Both the position numbers and the translations under genes were made by a program. This document shows positions 48,026-59,055 of a DNA stretch of 64,000 bases, one piece after another. The stretch lies in NCBI GenBank assembly GCA_021806605.1, contig JAJZQY010000001.1:80937-144936 (forward strand), written 5' to 3'. Every line of letters starts with the position of its first letter. Position 1 is the stretch's first letter. Below the pieces are notes generated by a model, which saw only the letters and a program-made list of their open reading frames with translations, did no database searches and was not told the origin of the DNA. This DNA comes from Pseudomonadota bacterium (GTDB taxonomy: Bacteria; Pseudomonadota; Gammaproteobacteria; Burkholderiales; JABEVD01).

Positions 48026-49092
48026 GCGGCAGCCCCGCTGCGCCGGGTCTTGTCCATCACCTTCCCGGCAAGCTGGCCGCAGGCCGCATCGATGTCGTCT
48101 CCGCGCGTCCTCCTGGTCGTGACGACGAGTCCGGCATCCATCAGAACAGCCTTGAAAGCCTCTATGGCGGCATCCTTGGAACGCCCATATCCCGAATGGG
48201 GAAAGGGGTTGAAGGGAATGAGATTGAATTTGGAAGGCACGTCCTTCACCAGTTTCACCAGCTCCCTGGCGTGGGAAAGCGTATCGTTCACGCCATCCAG
48301 CATCACGTATTCGAAAGTGACGAAATCCCGCGGGGCGTGCTCGATATAGCGGCGACATGCCGCCATCAATTCCTTCAACGGATATTTTTTGTTGATCGGC
48401 ACCAGAACGTCGCGCAACGCATCGTTGGGGGCATGCAACGAAACCGCAAGCGCGACGGGGCAACGCTCCCCCAGCCTGTCCATCGCAGGAACAATCCCGG
48501 AAGTGCTGACCGTCACGCGGCGTCGCGACAGACCGTAGGCAGAATCGTCGAGCATCAGGTTGAGGGAAGTCACGACGTTCTCGAAATTGAGCAATGGCTC
48601 GCCCATTCCCATCATCACGACATTGCTGATGATGCGCTCGCCCCCCGGCTCACGACCCAGGGCGCGATTTGCCCACCAGAGCTGACCGATGATTTCGGCA
48701 ACGGAAAGGTTCCTGTTGAAGCCCTGCCTGCCCGTGGAACAGAAGCTACACTCCAGCGCGCATCCCACCTGGCTAGATATGCAAAGCGTCCCCCGATTCG
48801 CTTCCGGAATGAACACGGTCTCGACGGCATTGCCTTCGTCGACAGCGAGCAGCCATTTGCGCGTTCCGTCGAAGGCATCGAGCTCCCGCATCAGATCTGG
48901 AGCGCGTATCTCGGCCTTTTCCCCGAGCTTTTCCCGGAGGCTTTTTGCAAGATCGCTCATGTTGGAAAAGTCGTCTTCCCCGAAGCGATGCATCCATTTC
49001 ATCACCTGCCCGGCGCGAAAAGGTTTCTCCCCGATTTCAGAAAAAAAACCGGCGAGCTTTTCGGCGTCGAAGTCGAGCAGGTTTACCGTCAT
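48022..49092 (-). CDS. rlmN: dual-specificity RNA methyltransferase RlmN
   Basis: 356 aa radical SAM enzyme that methylates A2503 of 23S rRNA and A37 of some tRNAs. N-terminal helical domain, then [14 protein letters not shown] with the CxxxCxxC cluster, and a C-terminal Cys near residue 339 (DAACGQLAG) as the methyl-carrying cysteine. ndk ends on its first base (TGATG at 49092). Confidence 0.97.
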   Translation of the reverse strand: MTVNLLDFDAEKLAGFFSEIGEKPFRAGQVMKWMHRFGEDDFSNMSDLAKSLREKLGEKAEIRAPDLMRELDAFDGTRKWLLAVDEGNAVETVFIPEANRGTLCISSQVGCALECSFCSTGRQGFNRNLSVAEIIGQLWWANRALGREPGGERIISNVVMMGMGEPLLNFENVVTSLNLMLDDSAYGLSRRRVTVSTSGIVPAMDRLGERCPVALAVSLHAPNDALRDVLVPINKKYPLKELMAACRRYIEHAPRDFVTFEYVMLDGVNDTLSHARELVKLVKDVPSKFNLIPFNPFPHSGYGRSKDAAIEAFKAVLMDAGLVVTTRRTRGDDIDAACGQLAGKVMDKTRRSGAAA

Positions 49093-49517
49093 CAGCGGGA
49101 ATATACGGCCAGGGCAGGGAAGAAGTAGGCGATCTCATGCGCCGCCGTCTCGGGCGCGTCCGATCCGTGCACCGCATTGGCATCGATGCTGTCGGCGAAG
49201 TCGGCGCGTATCGTACCCTTTTCAGCCTTCTTCGGATCGGTCGCCCCCATCAGGTTGCGGTTCTTGGCGATCGCATTCTCGCCTTCGAGCACCATGATCA
49301 TCACCGGACCAGAAATCATGAATTTCACCAGATCGTTGAAGAACGGGCGCTCGCGATGCACGGCATAGAAGCCCTCGGCTTCGCGCTGGGAAAGCAGCTG
49401 CATGCGCGCAGCGACGATCTTGAGGCCATTGTCCTCGAAACGGGAAATGATTTTCCCGATGACATTCTTGGCCACAGCATCGGGCTTGATGATGGAAAGG
49501 GTACGTTCGACAGCCAT
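49092..49517 (-). CDS. ndk: nucleoside diphosphate kinase Ndk
   Basis: 141 aa. [15 protein letters not shown] is the standard start, and [12 protein letters not shown] carries the phospho-accepting His near residue 117. Exchanges gamma-phosphate among nucleoside triphosphates. The stop and the rlmN start share a base (TGATG). Confidence 0.98.
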   Translation of the reverse strand: MAVERTLSIIKPDAVAKNVIGKIISRFEDNGLKIVAARMQLLSQREAEGFYAVHRERPFFNDLVKFMISGPVMIMVLEGENAIAKNRNLMGATDPKKAEKGTIRADFADSIDANAVHGSDAPETAAHEIAYFFPALAVYSR

Positions 49518-49582
49518 GCAAATCTCCAAAAGCATTGAAATAGTCCGATATTTTATCAGGCTTTGCACGCCATGTCGCAGTT

Positions 49583-50914
49583 TTAGGACAAAATCGGCTC
49601 CCAGCGGGGAAGCCATCCCTTTTGCGCACGATACTGGGGATCGAGCCCTATTCCCGGCACCCAGACAAGGCGCTCGCCGCAATACAGCAGGGGGAGCCGA
49701 CTCCTCTGCCACGGCGGAATGCCGCATTCCTGGAAAAGATTCTTGAGGCTTTTTTCAGGCCGGTTTTGCGCGGAACGAAAGCGCTCTCCACCTTCCCTCA
49801 CCCTGACTGTCACGGGTTCAACGAGCTTGGCCGGATCGAGCCCATCGACTCCTTGCTCGAACAGAAGCTCCCCGCCAAGTTCCGGGACAGGCATCCGGGA
49901 TTCCCCATGCCAAACCCTGCAAAGCCCGGAACAGGAAGAGAACGGTTCGACGATGCAAACCTGCCCCCTGTAGCACTTGATCTCCAAACCGTCATGAGCC
50001 ATCGATATGGCGGCATCCTGCCTTGCCGCTGAAAACTGCTTCAGCATCTCCTCAAGACGGCTGGCAGAAGGCATCCTGACATGGTTTTCGGCAAGATAAT
50101 GACGCAACAGGTTTTTCGCCCGCTCTTTGGAGAGTTCGCGCAATCTCGATGCATTCAGCGTTTTCCCGATTATCGCTCCCGCAGCATCGATTGCCGCGAG
50201 TTCGTCGAGCAGCAGAGCCGCTTCCGAAAAATGCCGGCTCGATCGGGCGAGCGTTTCCCTGAATCCAGGGAAACGCTCCCCGATCAGGGGAAAGAGGCTG
50301 TGGCGCACGAAGTTCCTGTCGAAACGCTGATCGGAATTGCTCTCGTCAGAGATCCATTCGAGCTGGTTTTCCCGAGCATAGGCTTCCAGGGTCTTGCGCG
50401 AAATGCCGAGCAACGGCCTCAAAACAGTCCTACCCTCGAATCGCGTCGATTCCCCCATGGCAGAAAGCCCTTTCGGACCCGCCCCCCTGAAAAGCTGCAG
50501 CAGCAAGGTTTCAGCCTGGTCGTCCTGATGCTGGGCGAGCACGACATGCTCAGCCGCGACCTTTTCGAATGCGGCATAGCGCGCGATGCGTGCGGCAGCT
50601 TCCATTCCTGACGAAAGATGCGGCGATATGTCTACTTCCACGACTTTCAGGGGAACATGCCATTTTTCGCAAAGCTCCGAACAAAATCCTGCCCAGGTCG
50701 AAGCATTCGGGCTGATCTTGTGGTTGACATGGAGGCAGGAGAAGCTTGAGTTCGCCACAGGCGAGATTCTCTTCAGGACATGCAGCAGGACGACCGAATC
50801 GAGTCCGCCGCTCAAGCCCAGAACGAGACGCTCACCGGGAAGGACCGTCCTTTTCAGGATCGATTCGACGACCGCAACAAGATCAGGGGACTGCGACTTC
50901 CTTGAATTTGCCAT
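49583..50914 (-). CDS. tilS: tRNA(Ile)-lysidine synthetase TilS
   Basis: 443 aa. PP-loop ATPase signature [14 protein letters not shown] near residue 33, then [21 protein letters not shown]. The C-terminal substrate-binding domains end in [20 protein letters not shown]. It changes C34 of tRNA-Ile(CAU) to lysidine. The start lies inside the end of accA (32-bp overlap); no later in-frame ATG keeps the PP-loop, so the overlap looks real. Confidence 0.95.
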   Translation of the reverse strand: MANSRKSQSPDLVAVVESILKRTVLPGERLVLGLSGGLDSVVLLHVLKRISPVANSSFSCLHVNHKISPNASTWAGFCSELCEKWHVPLKVVEVDISPHLSSGMEAAARIARYAAFEKVAAEHVVLAQHQDDQAETLLLQLFRGAGPKGLSAMGESTRFEGRTVLRPLLGISRKTLEAYARENQLEWISDESNSDQRFDRNFVRHSLFPLIGERFPGFRETLARSSRHFSEAALLLDELAAIDAAGAIIGKTLNASRLRELSKERAKNLLRHYLAENHVRMPSASRLEEMLKQFSAARQDAAISMAHDGLEIKCYRGQVCIVEPFSSCSGLCRVWHGESRMPVPELGGELLFEQGVDGLDPAKLVEPVTVRVREGGERFRSAQNRPEKSLKNLFQECGIPPWQRSRLPLLYCGERLVWVPGIGLDPQYRAQKGWLPRWEPILS

Positions 50915-51851
50915 AATTCATCAGCCGCTCGTAGCGGGCCTTGAGCATGGCATCGATGGATTTCGACTGAACCTGGCTCAACGACTCCTGCAGGGCAGAT
51001 TTGAGGGAACGCATCATGGCCTGATAATCGCGATGCGCGCCGCCCAGCGGTTCAGGAACAACTCTGTCGACGAGCCCCAGCGTTTTCAGGCGGGTCGCGG
51101 TAATGCCCAGGGTTTCGGCGGCCTCGGAGGCCTTGTCCGCGCTTTTCCAGAGGATGGATGCACAACCTTCGGGAGAAATCACGGAATAAGTCGAATACTG
51201 CAGCATCAAAAGCACGTCTCCCACGGCAATGGCGAGCGCCCCGCCCGAGCCGCCTTCCCCGATCACCGTGCAAATCACGGGCACTTTCAATTCCGCCATC
51301 ACATAGAGATTGCGCCCTATCGCCTCGGATTGGCCCCGCTCCTCCGCGCCGATGCCGGGATAGGCGCCCGGCGTATCGATGAAAGTAAAAATCGGCAGTC
51401 CGAATTTCTCGGCAAGACGCATCAGCCTCAGGGCTTTCCTGTAGCCCTCCGGGCGAGGCATGCCGAAATTGCGGAAAATCTTTTCCTTGGTGTCTCTGCC
51501 CTTCTGGTGGCCGATGACCATGACAGGCTGTCCGTTGAACCTAGCCAGCCCCCCCACGATCGCATGGTCGTCCGCAAACGCGCGGTCGCCGTGAAGCTCC
51601 TCGTAATCTGTGAAAAGATGCTGGATGTAATCCTGTGCGTAGGGGCGCTGGGGATGCCTTGCAACCTGGGAAATCTGCCATGCACTGAGCTTGGAATAGA
51701 TCTCCTTGGTCAGCCCCAGATTCTTTTTCTGCAGGCGATCGATTTCTTCGGAAATATCGACAGCCGAATCGTCCTGCACAAAACGCAACTCCTCGATCTT
51801 GGTTTCAAGTTCTGCGATGGGCTGCTCGAAGTCAAGAAAGGTAATCTTCAT
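50883..51851 (-). CDS. accA: acetyl-CoA carboxylase carboxyltransferase alpha subunit AccA
   Basis: 322 aa. Crotonase-like fold with [20 protein letters not shown]-type oxyanion region (written [18 protein letters not shown] here) and [15 protein letters not shown]. With AccD (not in the window) it moves carboxyl from carboxybiotin to acetyl-CoA, the first step of fatty acid synthesis. Followed by tilS, as in many Betaproteobacteria. Confidence 0.98.
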   Translation of the reverse strand: MKITFLDFEQPIAELETKIEELRFVQDDSAVDISEEIDRLQKKNLGLTKEIYSKLSAWQISQVARHPQRPYAQDYIQHLFTDYEELHGDRAFADDHAIVGGLARFNGQPVMVIGHQKGRDTKEKIFRNFGMPRPEGYRKALRLMRLAEKFGLPIFTFIDTPGAYPGIGAEERGQSEAIGRNLYVMAELKVPVICTVIGEGGSGGALAIAVGDVLLMLQYSTYSVISPEGCASILWKSADKASEAAETLGITATRLKTLGLVDRVVPEPLGGAHRDYQAMMRSLKSALQESLSQVQSKSIDAMLKARYERLMNYGKFKEVAVP

Positions 51852-51891
51852 ATACGGGATCGGAATGAAATGGCGTAATCATACCCGATTT

Positions 51892-52572
51892 TCATGCCGA
51901 TTGGTGCCATATACAGGCACCCTGACTGGCCTTGTCGATCTGCTCGAGCTGCTCGGCATGTGCGGCAAGTTCATCCGGATCCGCGCGCTGTACTACCAGC
52001 CGACGCTCGAACGATCCGACCTCGCCGAAGGAATCCGCACCATCGAGTTCGATGACCAGGCTTTCCTGGCCGCGCGTCATGGCGAGATAAACTTCCGCCA
52101 GCAATTCGGCATCCAGTAGCGCACCGTGCAGAATGCGCTTGGAATTGTTGACCGCATAGCGTTCGCATAGCGCATCGAGATTGTTCCGCTTGCCGGGATG
52201 GAGCTCTTTCGCCAGCACCAGGGTATCGATCACGGGCAAGTCGAGCGCTGGCAAATCGAGCAGCCCGAGCTCCATATTGAGAAAGGAAAGATCGAAAGGG
52301 GCGTTATGGATGATGAGCTCCGCGCCGCTCACGAAATCCAGGAATTCGGGAGCGACATCCCTGAATTTCGGCTTGTCCTCCAGGAACTCCAGGCTCAGGC
52401 CGTGGATTTCCTGCGCCTTGCCGTCAATCTCGCGCTCCGGATTCAGGTAGCGATGAAAGCGGCTGCCCGTCAATCTGCGGCTCCTCATTTCCACTGCAGC
52501 GAGCTCGACAAGCCTGTGTCCAAATTTCGGGTCAAGTCCGGTCGTTTCGGTATCGAGCACGATCTGCCTCAT
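51892..52572 (-). CDS. dnaQ: DNA polymerase III epsilon subunit DnaQ
   Basis: 226 aa 3'-5' proofreading exonuclease. Exo [12 protein letters not shown], Exo [16 protein letters not shown] and Exo [18 protein letters not shown] supply the DEDDh residues. I chose ATG 52572, which overlaps the rnhA stop (ATGA). The C-terminal tail should bind the polymerase alpha subunit. Confidence 0.96.
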   Translation of the reverse strand: MRQIVLDTETTGLDPKFGHRLVELAAVEMRSRRLTGSRFHRYLNPEREIDGKAQEIHGLSLEFLEDKPKFRDVAPEFLDFVSGAELIIHNAPFDLSFLNMELGLLDLPALDLPVIDTLVLAKELHPGKRNNLDALCERYAVNNSKRILHGALLDAELLAEVYLAMTRGQESLVIELDGADSFGEVGSFERRLVVQRADPDELAAHAEQLEQIDKASQGACIWHQSA

Positions 52573-53018
52573 ATCATTTTCCCTCCGAGCACGCTCTGAA
52601 CTCCCCTGTTCGCCAGCTTGTCGGCCATCTCGTTGCCGTCGTGTCCGCTGTGTCCCTTCACCCAATGCCACTCGATCTCGTGCCTTGCAGCAAGATCGTC
52701 AAGTTCCCGCCACAAATCCTCGTTCTTGACCGGCTGCCTGCTGGAAGTTTTCCAGCCGCGGCGCTTCCAGTCGTGGATCCAGGTGCTGATCCCCTGCTGC
52801 ACATATTTGGAGTCAGTATAGATTTTGACCCTGACATGGCGCTTCAAGGCTTCCAGCGCCCGGATCACCGCCAGCAATTCCATGCGGTTGTTGGTAGTGT
52901 CCAGCTCCCCGCCGAACAATTCGCGCTGATGCACGCCGTGGCGCAGCAACGCGCCCCACCCTCCGACACCCGGGTTTCCCTTGCACGCGCCGTCCGTATA
53001 AATCTCGACCACTTCCAT
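52569..53018 (-). CDS. rnhA: ribonuclease HI
   Basis: 149 aa. Catalytic acidic residues are in [11 protein letters not shown] (Asp10), NRMELLAVI (Glu), YTDSKYV (Asp) and [11 protein letters not shown] (Asp). Cleaves RNA in RNA-DNA hybrids. I chose ATG 53018 with GGAAAG upstream; it shares a base with the methyltransferase stop (TGATG). The in-frame ATG at 53036 is inside that gene. Confidence 0.97.
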   Translation of the reverse strand: MEVVEIYTDGACKGNPGVGGWGALLRHGVHQRELFGGELDTTNNRMELLAVIRALEALKRHVRVKIYTDSKYVQQGISTWIHDWKRRGWKTSSRQPVKNEDLWRELDDLAARHEIEWHWVKGHSGHDGNEMADKLANRGVQSVLGGKMI

Positions 53019-53725
53019 CACTTCACTTTCCTGCATGGAGGTTTATTGAATTTCCTGACTGCCGGGGCCAGCGAATTCTGCGCCGAAAGCTCCCAGCTTG
53101 GCCGGATCAGCCTGACTCCCCTGACCCGCTTGATCGCGACCAGAAAGTACACCCCCCCGGAGACCGGCCACCAGCGGTCTCCAGCCTTTTCCATGAAGCC
53201 GAACCGGCTCAGCCATTTTTCCTGATCGAAAGGCGGAACATAGCAGCATAGCTTTCCTGCCGCGACCTCGAAACCAAGAAGCGCGAGCCAGTCCTTCAGG
53301 CGCGACAGCGAAATGAAATTGCCGCACCATGGGGCCGCAATCGATCGTCCCGCCAGGCGCCGCACCCCCCACAGGCTGAAGGGATTGAATCCGCTCAGCA
53401 TGATCCTGCCTTCGGGGCGCATCACGCGCTCCGCTTCCCGCAAAATCTGGTGCGGATTGCTGCTGAATTCGAGAAGGTGGGGCAAAATCGCCAGATCAAT
53501 GCTGCCCGAATCGAAGGGCAGGTTGAAAAAATCCATCGCGACGTCCAATCCGCTCCTCACCTTGAGCTGCATGCGGCTCGTCCTGAGAAAATCCATGCGT
53601 GAAAGACCGAGCTGGACGGCATGGTAACCGAACACATCCCCCACGCCCTGGTCGAAGTAGGCATGCTCCCGCTCGAGCAGGTATTGCCCGACAGGCGTTT
53701 CAAACCACTCTTCCAAACCGGTCAT
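53018..53725 (-). CDS. SAM-dependent methyltransferase, class I
   Basis: 235 aa. A Rossmann-type methyltransferase core with motif-IV-like [18 protein letters not shown] and the post-motif [20 protein letters not shown]; motif I is degenerate. The gene usually sits between gloB and rnhA in Proteobacteria; its substrate is not established. Divergent from gloB across 41 bp, which include TATAAT at 53737-53742 on the plus strand. Confidence 0.85.
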   Translation of the reverse strand: MTGLEEWFETPVGQYLLEREHAYFDQGVGDVFGYHAVQLGLSRMDFLRTSRMQLKVRSGLDVAMDFFNLPFDSGSIDLAILPHLLEFSSNPHQILREAERVMRPEGRIMLSGFNPFSLWGVRRLAGRSIAAPWCGNFISLSRLKDWLALLGFEVAAGKLCCYVPPFDQEKWLSRFGFMEKAGDRWWPVSGGVYFLVAIKRVRGVRLIRPSWELSAQNSLAPAVRKFNKPPCRKVK

Positions 53726-53766
53726 ATCTGCTAAGCTATAATCTCAATTTTGCACGGGGTTGCTGC

Positions 53767-54531
53767 ATGCTCTCGATCGAACCGATCCCCGCATTCAGGG
53801 ACAATTATATCTGGGTAGCCAGAAATAACCAGCACGCTGCCGCCATCGATCCGGGAGATGCTGCCCCCCTGCTGCGTTACCTCGAATCGGAAAACCTCGA
53901 ACTCGTCGCGATACTCAACACCCACCACCATGCCGATCATGTCGGCGGAAATCTCGAACTGAAGTTGCGCTTCTCCTGCAAAATCTACGGCCCTGCAGGA
54001 GAATCCATTCCCGGATTGACCCATCCAGCCAGGGAAGGAGACAGGATTTCGCTCCCCGAGATCGGCATGACGCTGGACATACTCGACATTCCAGGCCATA
54101 CGCTGGGGCATATTGCCTACTATGAAGAAGGCGCGCTTTTCTGCGGAGACACCCTGTTCGGATGCGGGTGCGGCAGAGTATTCGAAGGCACCATGGCCCA
54201 AATGCATGCTTCACTGGAAAAATTGTCGCAGCTTCCCGGGGATACGCGCGTTTACTGCGCCCACGAATACACGCTGGCCAACATCCAGTTCGCGAAGGCA
54301 GTGGAACCGGAGAACGAGGCCCTGCTTGGGCGCGAAGCCGAAGCACTGGGCCTGCGAAAAAAACACCTGCCCACCCTTCCTTCGACCATGGGTATCGAAA
54401 GGCAAACCAATCCCTTCCTGCGCTGCGGCATACCCCGCGTTGCAGAAGCCGCCTCAAGGCATTCCGGTTCGAGCCTGACAAGTCCGCTTGAAGTCTTCAC
54501 GGCGCTCAGGAAATGGAAAAACGACTTCTGA
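53767..54531 (+). CDS. gloB: hydroxyacylglutathione hydrolase (glyoxalase II) GloB
   Basis: 254 aa metallo-beta-lactamase-fold enzyme. Metal motif THHHADHVGG near residue 53, FCGDTLFGCGCGR, and AHEYTLANIQFA; the C-terminal domain has the glutathione-binding PTLPSTMGIERQTNPFLR pattern. Hydrolyses S-lactoylglutathione. ATG 53767 follows the short promoter gap; the in-frame upstream reading is antisense to the methyltransferase. Confidence 0.96.
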   Translation: MLSIEPIPAFRDNYIWVARNNQHAAAIDPGDAAPLLRYLESENLELVAILNTHHHADHVGGNLELKLRFSCKIYGPAGESIPGLTHPAREGDRISLPEIGMTLDILDIPGHTLGHIAYYEEGALFCGDTLFGCGCGRVFEGTMAQMHASLEKLSQLPGDTRVYCAHEYTLANIQFAKAVEPENEALLGREAEALGLRKKHLPTLPSTMGIERQTNPFLRCGIPRVAEAASRHSGSSLTSPLEVFTALRKWKNDF

Positions 54532-55625
54532 GTTTGATGAAATTGCGGCTGCTCATTTCATTGCTCATGGCAGGCTGGCTGATCCAGGCCCATGCGGCAG
54601 ATGTCCCGGCACCCATCTTACCCGACGATCCGACGGCGCCTTCCGACCTGTGGGATCGCCTCAGAAACGGCTTTTCCCTCTCCCAGCAGGAAGACTCGGG
54701 CAATGTCCAGCAGATGGAAACCTGGTACGAGGACCACCCGAAAAGCATCGAAACCCTGGCAGAGCGCAGCAAGCGTTATCTCTATTATATTGTCGGCGAA
54801 GTCGAGGATCGGGGCATGCCAGCGGAAATCGCGCTCGTCCCCATGATCGAAAGCGGGTTCAACCCGCTCGTCTATTCGCGCTATCATGCAGCGGGATTGT
54901 GGCAGCTGCTTCCGGGAACGGGAAGACACTTCGGGCTGCGCTCGGACAAGGGATACGACGGGAGGCGCGACATCATCGCCGCAACGAATGCCGCACTCAA
55001 GTATCTCACTTATTTGCATACGCTGTTCGGAGACTGGGCACTGGCCCTTGCCGCCTACAATGCCGGCGAAGGCACTGTTTCCAAGGCCCTGCACAAAAAC
55101 CAGGAAAACGGCCTCGAAACCGACTTCGCCAGCCTAGACCTGCCCGCTGAAACCAGAAATTTCTACACCAGGCTGATCGCACTCAGGAACATTCTGAACG
55201 ATCCCGCAAAATTCGGACTGGATCTCGCACCCATACCGGACAAACCCTATTTTTCGGAAATCAGGACGCGCCAGAATATCGACATCCGGCTGGCGGCCCA
55301 TCTTGCCGAGATTCCCGTGGCCGAATTTGTCGCCCTCAACCCCGGCGCGACGAAGCAGGTATGGCCGGCCAAAGAAGCCCAATCCATCCTGCTTCCCTCG
55401 GACAATGCCGCCATATTCGCAAGCAATCTGGAAGCGATGCCTCCCGCCTCTTCCCCGAAGCAGGGGAAGGGGCGCATGCTCTACCGCATACGCAAAAACG
55501 ACACCCTGCTCGGCATCGCCCACCGTTTCGGAGTCAGCGCCGCCGACATCGAACGCTGGAACAGCTCGGTCTCGGCACGAAACCTGCGCATCGGCGCAAA
55601 AATCGTCCTGTTTCCGGAAAAATAG
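54513..55625 (+). CDS. mltD: membrane-bound lytic murein transglycosylase D
   Basis: 370 aa. Signal peptide (LLISLLMAGWLIQAHA), an SLT domain with catalytic Glu in MIESGFNPLVYSRYHAAGLW, NAGEGTVSKAL, then one clear C-terminal LysM (YRIRKNDTLLGIAHRFGV) and a diverged one before it (ALNPGATKQVWP). The protein is shorter than E. coli MltD (452 aa), which has two LysM repeats. No lipobox is visible. It overlaps gloB by 19 bp from ATG 54513; ATG 54537 is an alternative. Confidence 0.9.
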   Translation: MEKRLLSLMKLRLLISLLMAGWLIQAHAADVPAPILPDDPTAPSDLWDRLRNGFSLSQQEDSGNVQQMETWYEDHPKSIETLAERSKRYLYYIVGEVEDRGMPAEIALVPMIESGFNPLVYSRYHAAGLWQLLPGTGRHFGLRSDKGYDGRRDIIAATNAALKYLTYLHTLFGDWALALAAYNAGEGTVSKALHKNQENGLETDFASLDLPAETRNFYTRLIALRNILNDPAKFGLDLAPIPDKPYFSEIRTRQNIDIRLAAHLAEIPVAEFVALNPGATKQVWPAKEAQSILLPSDNAAIFASNLEAMPPASSPKQGKGRMLYRIRKNDTLLGIAHRFGVSAADIERWNSSVSARNLRIGAKIVLFPEK

Positions 55626-55628
55626 CGC

Positions 55629-56960
55629 TCACCTGCCCACGCCGTAGTAGGTGAAGCCGAGTTTCTGCACCTTCTCCGGTTCGTAGACATTGCGCCCGTC
55701 GAAAATCACTTTCTGCCGCATCACCTGCTCCATGAAGGAGAAATCCGGGGTCCTGAAAGCCTTCCATTCCGTCACCAACACCAGCGCATCTGCCCCCACC
55801 AGGGCATCATACTGGTGAGAAACCAGTTCGAGCTTCCCGCTTTCTAACCACTTCGAAGGCAACTCCCTTTTCGCAACTTCCATCGCAACCGGGTCGTATG
55901 CCCTGACTTTCGCGCCTTTTTCCATCAGGTATTCCAGCAGCACGATGCTGGAAGCTTCCCGCATGTCATCTGTCTTCGGCTTGAAGGCAAGCCCCCACAA
56001 GGCAAAGGTTTTCCCTGAAAGATTCTCCCCGAAATGCATGGCGATCTTTCTCGAAAGATACCGCTTCTGCTGCGCATTCCGCTCTTCCACCGCATTCAGC
56101 ACCACAGGATCCAGACCGCTGTCCTTCGCCATCTGGATGATCGCCTTGACGTCCTTGGGAAAGCACGAACCCCCATAGCCGCACCCCGGATAGATGAAGG
56201 CATAGCCGATCCGCGCATCGGACCCTATTCCCAGCCTCACCTTCTCCACGTCCACCCCCATCCTGTCGCACAGATTGGCGATCTCGTTCATGAAGGAAAT
56301 CTTGGTGGCCAGCATCGCATTCGCTGCATACTTGGTCATCTCGGCTTCCTTGATGCCCATGAGGACCAGGCGCTCGTGGTTCCTCACGAAAGGCCCGTAA
56401 AGCTCGCGCATCACTTCCAGCGACCGCTCGCTGTCGCAGCCCACCACGATCCTGTCGGGCCTCGTGAAGTCCTCGACCGCCGCCCCCTCCTTCAGAAACT
56501 CGGGATTGCTCACCACGTCGAAAGGAACCGAGACTCCGCGCGCATCCAGCTCCGCCTGAACCGCTTCCCTCACCTTCTCCGCCGTGCCCACCGGAACCGT
56601 CGACTTGTCCACTATCGCGCAATAATCCTTCAGGTTCTGGCCGATCTCGCGGGCAACCGCCAGAACATGCTTGAGGTCCGCAGAGCCGTCTTCATCGGGA
56701 GGGGTGCCCACTGCGATGAAGCAGGCCTGCGCCCCCTCCAGGGAATCGGGAAGGGAAGTGGTGAATTTCAGCCTGCCTTCCCGGTAATTGTTCCTCACGA
56801 TCTCGTCAAGCCCCGGCTCGTAGATCGGCAGAATTCCCTGCTTCAGATTCTCGATCTTGGCCTTGTCGATATCCACGCAGGTCACGATATTGCCCATCTC
56901 CGCGAAGCACGCCCCGGTCACCAGCCCCACGTAGCCCGTTCCCACTACCGATAATTTCAT
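55629..56960 (-). CDS. ugd: UDP-glucose 6-dehydrogenase
   Basis: 443 aa. NAD-binding VVGTGYVGLVTGACFAEMG, catalytic Cys in GYGGSCFPKDVKAI, and KTDDMREASSIVLLEYL in the C-terminal domain. Oxidises UDP-glucose to UDP-glucuronate for the exopolysaccharide. ATG 56960. It ends 3 bp before the convergent mltD stop and is the last gene of the exopolysaccharide locus. Confidence 0.97.
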   Translation of the reverse strand: MKLSVVGTGYVGLVTGACFAEMGNIVTCVDIDKAKIENLKQGILPIYEPGLDEIVRNNYREGRLKFTTSLPDSLEGAQACFIAVGTPPDEDGSADLKHVLAVAREIGQNLKDYCAIVDKSTVPVGTAEKVREAVQAELDARGVSVPFDVVSNPEFLKEGAAVEDFTRPDRIVVGCDSERSLEVMRELYGPFVRNHERLVLMGIKEAEMTKYAANAMLATKISFMNEIANLCDRMGVDVEKVRLGIGSDARIGYAFIYPGCGYGGSCFPKDVKAIIQMAKDSGLDPVVLNAVEERNAQQKRYLSRKIAMHFGENLSGKTFALWGLAFKPKTDDMREASSIVLLEYLMEKGAKVRAYDPVAMEVAKRELPSKWLESGKLELVSHQYDALVGADALVLVTEWKAFRTPDFSFMEQVMRQKVIFDGRNVYEPEKVQKLGFTYYGVGR

Positions 56961-57037
56961 CCGTCCGATCCCAAAAATGTTGATGTCATGGTCAATTCTA
57001 CCCCGAATATCTGCCGGGGATGAAACACGAAGAATGT

Positions 57038-58495
57038 TCAGGCGCCATGCGTATCGAGATGCAGGGAAATCCACCCCAATGAGAGGACGATCATGAATGT
57101 CGCCGCATTCGCAGGAATCTGGAGGTTGAAATCGACGGAGCTGTGGATCAGCAGCGCAATGATTCCCATCGTGGAAGAAAAAGCCATTCCTCTCTTCAAC
57201 GGATCGCGCCCTTCCTGTTGCGCACGCAGCGCCGCCGCAAACGATGAAAGGACAACGCCGCCCAGAAGCAGCATCCCGACAATACCGTATTCCGACGCGA
57301 ACTCGACATAATCGTCATGCGCATGGTCGTAATAGTTTCCGATGTCACCGCTGCGATATCGCGGAAAAACGTCGTAGAAGCTTCCGCCTCCGGATCCGAC
57401 AAGGAAATAGTGCCGCCATTGGCTCAAAGCATTCTCGCTGACATCGACCCTGTCGGCATCGCTCGCGACGGAAGTGTTCTCGATTCTCGCCACCACCTTT
57501 TCGACTCCGAACCAGGTTCCCACAATGAAAATGTCGATCACGACCAGGCTGACCAGGAGCACAACCGTGGCCCGCGACGCATTCCTGGACAAGGCGAGGC
57601 CGATGACCCCTGCGGCGATCATGCTCGAAAAAAATGCCGTGTTTCCCATCCTCGAATGAGTGAGCACCAGAGCAATCACCATCACTGCGAGATAGAGTCT
57701 CAGGCGGAGCTTTTTTCCCAGCAGGAGCGCAACGAAATTCCTCAATTTTTGCCGCCTAGTCATGGCCGGTTTCCCCCCGAGACTGGAGATCATCAGCCCG
57801 ATTCCGACAGCCAGGCACATTTCGAGGTAGCCTGCAAAATGGTTGCGATTGACGAAAGTGCCCGTGGCATTGCCGACATAGGCGAACTTCTGGATGAAGA
57901 ATCCGTATTCCAAACCCGAAAGCGTCATCAGGCTGCCGTAAAAAGCCTGCAGAAGTCCGCTGAAAACGAGCGTCCGGGCCAGCAACTCGAGGCGTCTCCG
58001 GCTTGCCACAATCAGCAGCGAGAGCCCAAAAACCAATACATAGGCGAGGCTCTTGAGCCACGCCACGGTGCTGGCATAGGGATCCACGGAAAGCGGAATC
58101 CATCCCGGCTGACGGGCCAATGCATGCATTTTCGCGGACTCTGGAGAGATCAGCGAAACCAGGGAAACCGGCAACGGAACGATCTGGAGCAAGGTGTAAA
58201 TCAGCCAGCAGCCCAGCAGGGCCAGAACCGTCCTCCCGTTCCTGAAGGCGGGAGACAGATCAAGCTTTCCCTTGTAGAAACCCCAGAGCCACGCCATTGC
58301 CAGCGCATAGGCCCCCATTTCCAGAAGTGCCCATGCCCAGGGCCGGTTGCTTCCCATGGGAAGCGGTATCCACACGATATAGGCCAGAAAAGAGCGGAAC
58401 AAATAGTCCCCGAAACTCGCCTTACCGGGTTCAACTTCAGTTGCAGGCATACTTCCCGGAACGCCTGACGCATCCGGCCCGATTTTGAATCGCAA
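57038..58495 (-). CDS. O-antigen ligase/polymerase family membrane protein
   Basis: 485 aa with about 11-12 predicted helices. The large periplasmic loop and the SRMGNTAFFSSM and DHAHDDYVEFASEYGIVGML motifs (the HxDY region is typical of the WaaL/Wzy family) mark it as a polymerase or ligase of the exopolysaccharide. ATG 58495 overlaps the upstream gene by 59 bp; ATG 58450 is an alternative, but GGGAAG there is too close to be a normal ribosome site. Confidence 0.87.
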   Translation of the reverse strand: MRFKIGPDASGVPGSMPATEVEPGKASFGDYLFRSFLAYIVWIPLPMGSNRPWAWALLEMGAYALAMAWLWGFYKGKLDLSPAFRNGRTVLALLGCWLIYTLLQIVPLPVSLVSLISPESAKMHALARQPGWIPLSVDPYASTVAWLKSLAYVLVFGLSLLIVASRRRLELLARTLVFSGLLQAFYGSLMTLSGLEYGFFIQKFAYVGNATGTFVNRNHFAGYLEMCLAVGIGLMISSLGGKPAMTRRQKLRNFVALLLGKKLRLRLYLAVMVIALVLTHSRMGNTAFFSSMIAAGVIGLALSRNASRATVVLLVSLVVIDIFIVGTWFGVEKVVARIENTSVASDADRVDVSENALSQWRHYFLVGSGGGSFYDVFPRYRSGDIGNYYDHAHDDYVEFASEYGIVGMLLLGGVVLSSFAAALRAQQEGRDPLKRGMAFSSTMGIIALLIHSSVDFNLQIPANAATFMIVLSLGWISLHLDTHGA

Positions 58496-59018
58496 TGCTA
58501 ACCATATCGGCAGACTGGCGCGTCATTCCCCTCTTGATATCTTGGAGAATTTTCCCTTTCTGCGAATCGTTCAGCAAGGCCCAGACATTCAGTCCGGCAT
58601 CGGCAACAGCACGCTGAATTTCAGGCTCCCATGGGCCCAGCATCAAAGCATTGTCCAGGGCATCCAGGTACTCCGGATCGATTTCCCCGAGACCCATTTT
58701 TACCTGCATCAATGTCGACCAGGCGTAGGGAGAAACAGGCCTGAGCCCGATCGCTTTCCTGATCTGGAATAGCGCATCGTCGAGCAGTTCGGCCTTGCGC
58801 GCGCCCCCAGACCGCTCCGCTTCCAGATAATCCAGGCGGCTCCTTTCTTCCCTGTAATTTGGGTTCTCAGGATCGAGCCTCAAAGCAATATTCAGCGCCG
58901 CGAGCGCATCGTTCAGACTGGATGCATCCACTTTTTGAACAGGCCGCTCGTCCATTGCGCCGGATGGACGCAGCGAATAAAGGTCGGCTGCGCCCATTCC
59001 GGCTGCGCAGAGCGTCAT
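58437..59018 (-). CDS. TPR-like protein of the exopolysaccharide locus
   Basis: About 193 aa from ATG 59018. The N-terminus looks like the tail of a signal peptide; hydrophobic codons (PVLLPLAFLAA) continue upstream in frame but without an ATG/GTG/TTG start, so the true start is unclear (a CTG at about 59048 is possible). TPR-like helices follow (DALAALNIALRLDPENPNY; ELLDDALFQIRKAIGLRP), and two cysteines close the C-terminus. Probably periplasmic. Function unknown; it sits between polymerase and PHP phosphatase. Confidence 0.6.
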   Translation of the reverse strand: MTLCAAGMGAADLYSLRPSGAMDERPVQKVDASSLNDALAALNIALRLDPENPNYREERSRLDYLEAERSGGARKAELLDDALFQIRKAIGLRPVSPYAWSTLMQVKMGLGEIDPEYLDALDNALMLGPWEPEIQRAVADAGLNVWALLNDSQKGKILQDIKRGMTRQSADMVSIAIQNRAGCVRRSGKYACN

Positions 59019-59055
59019 GGCAGCCAGAAAGGCGAGCGGCAGCAGGACAGGTTTG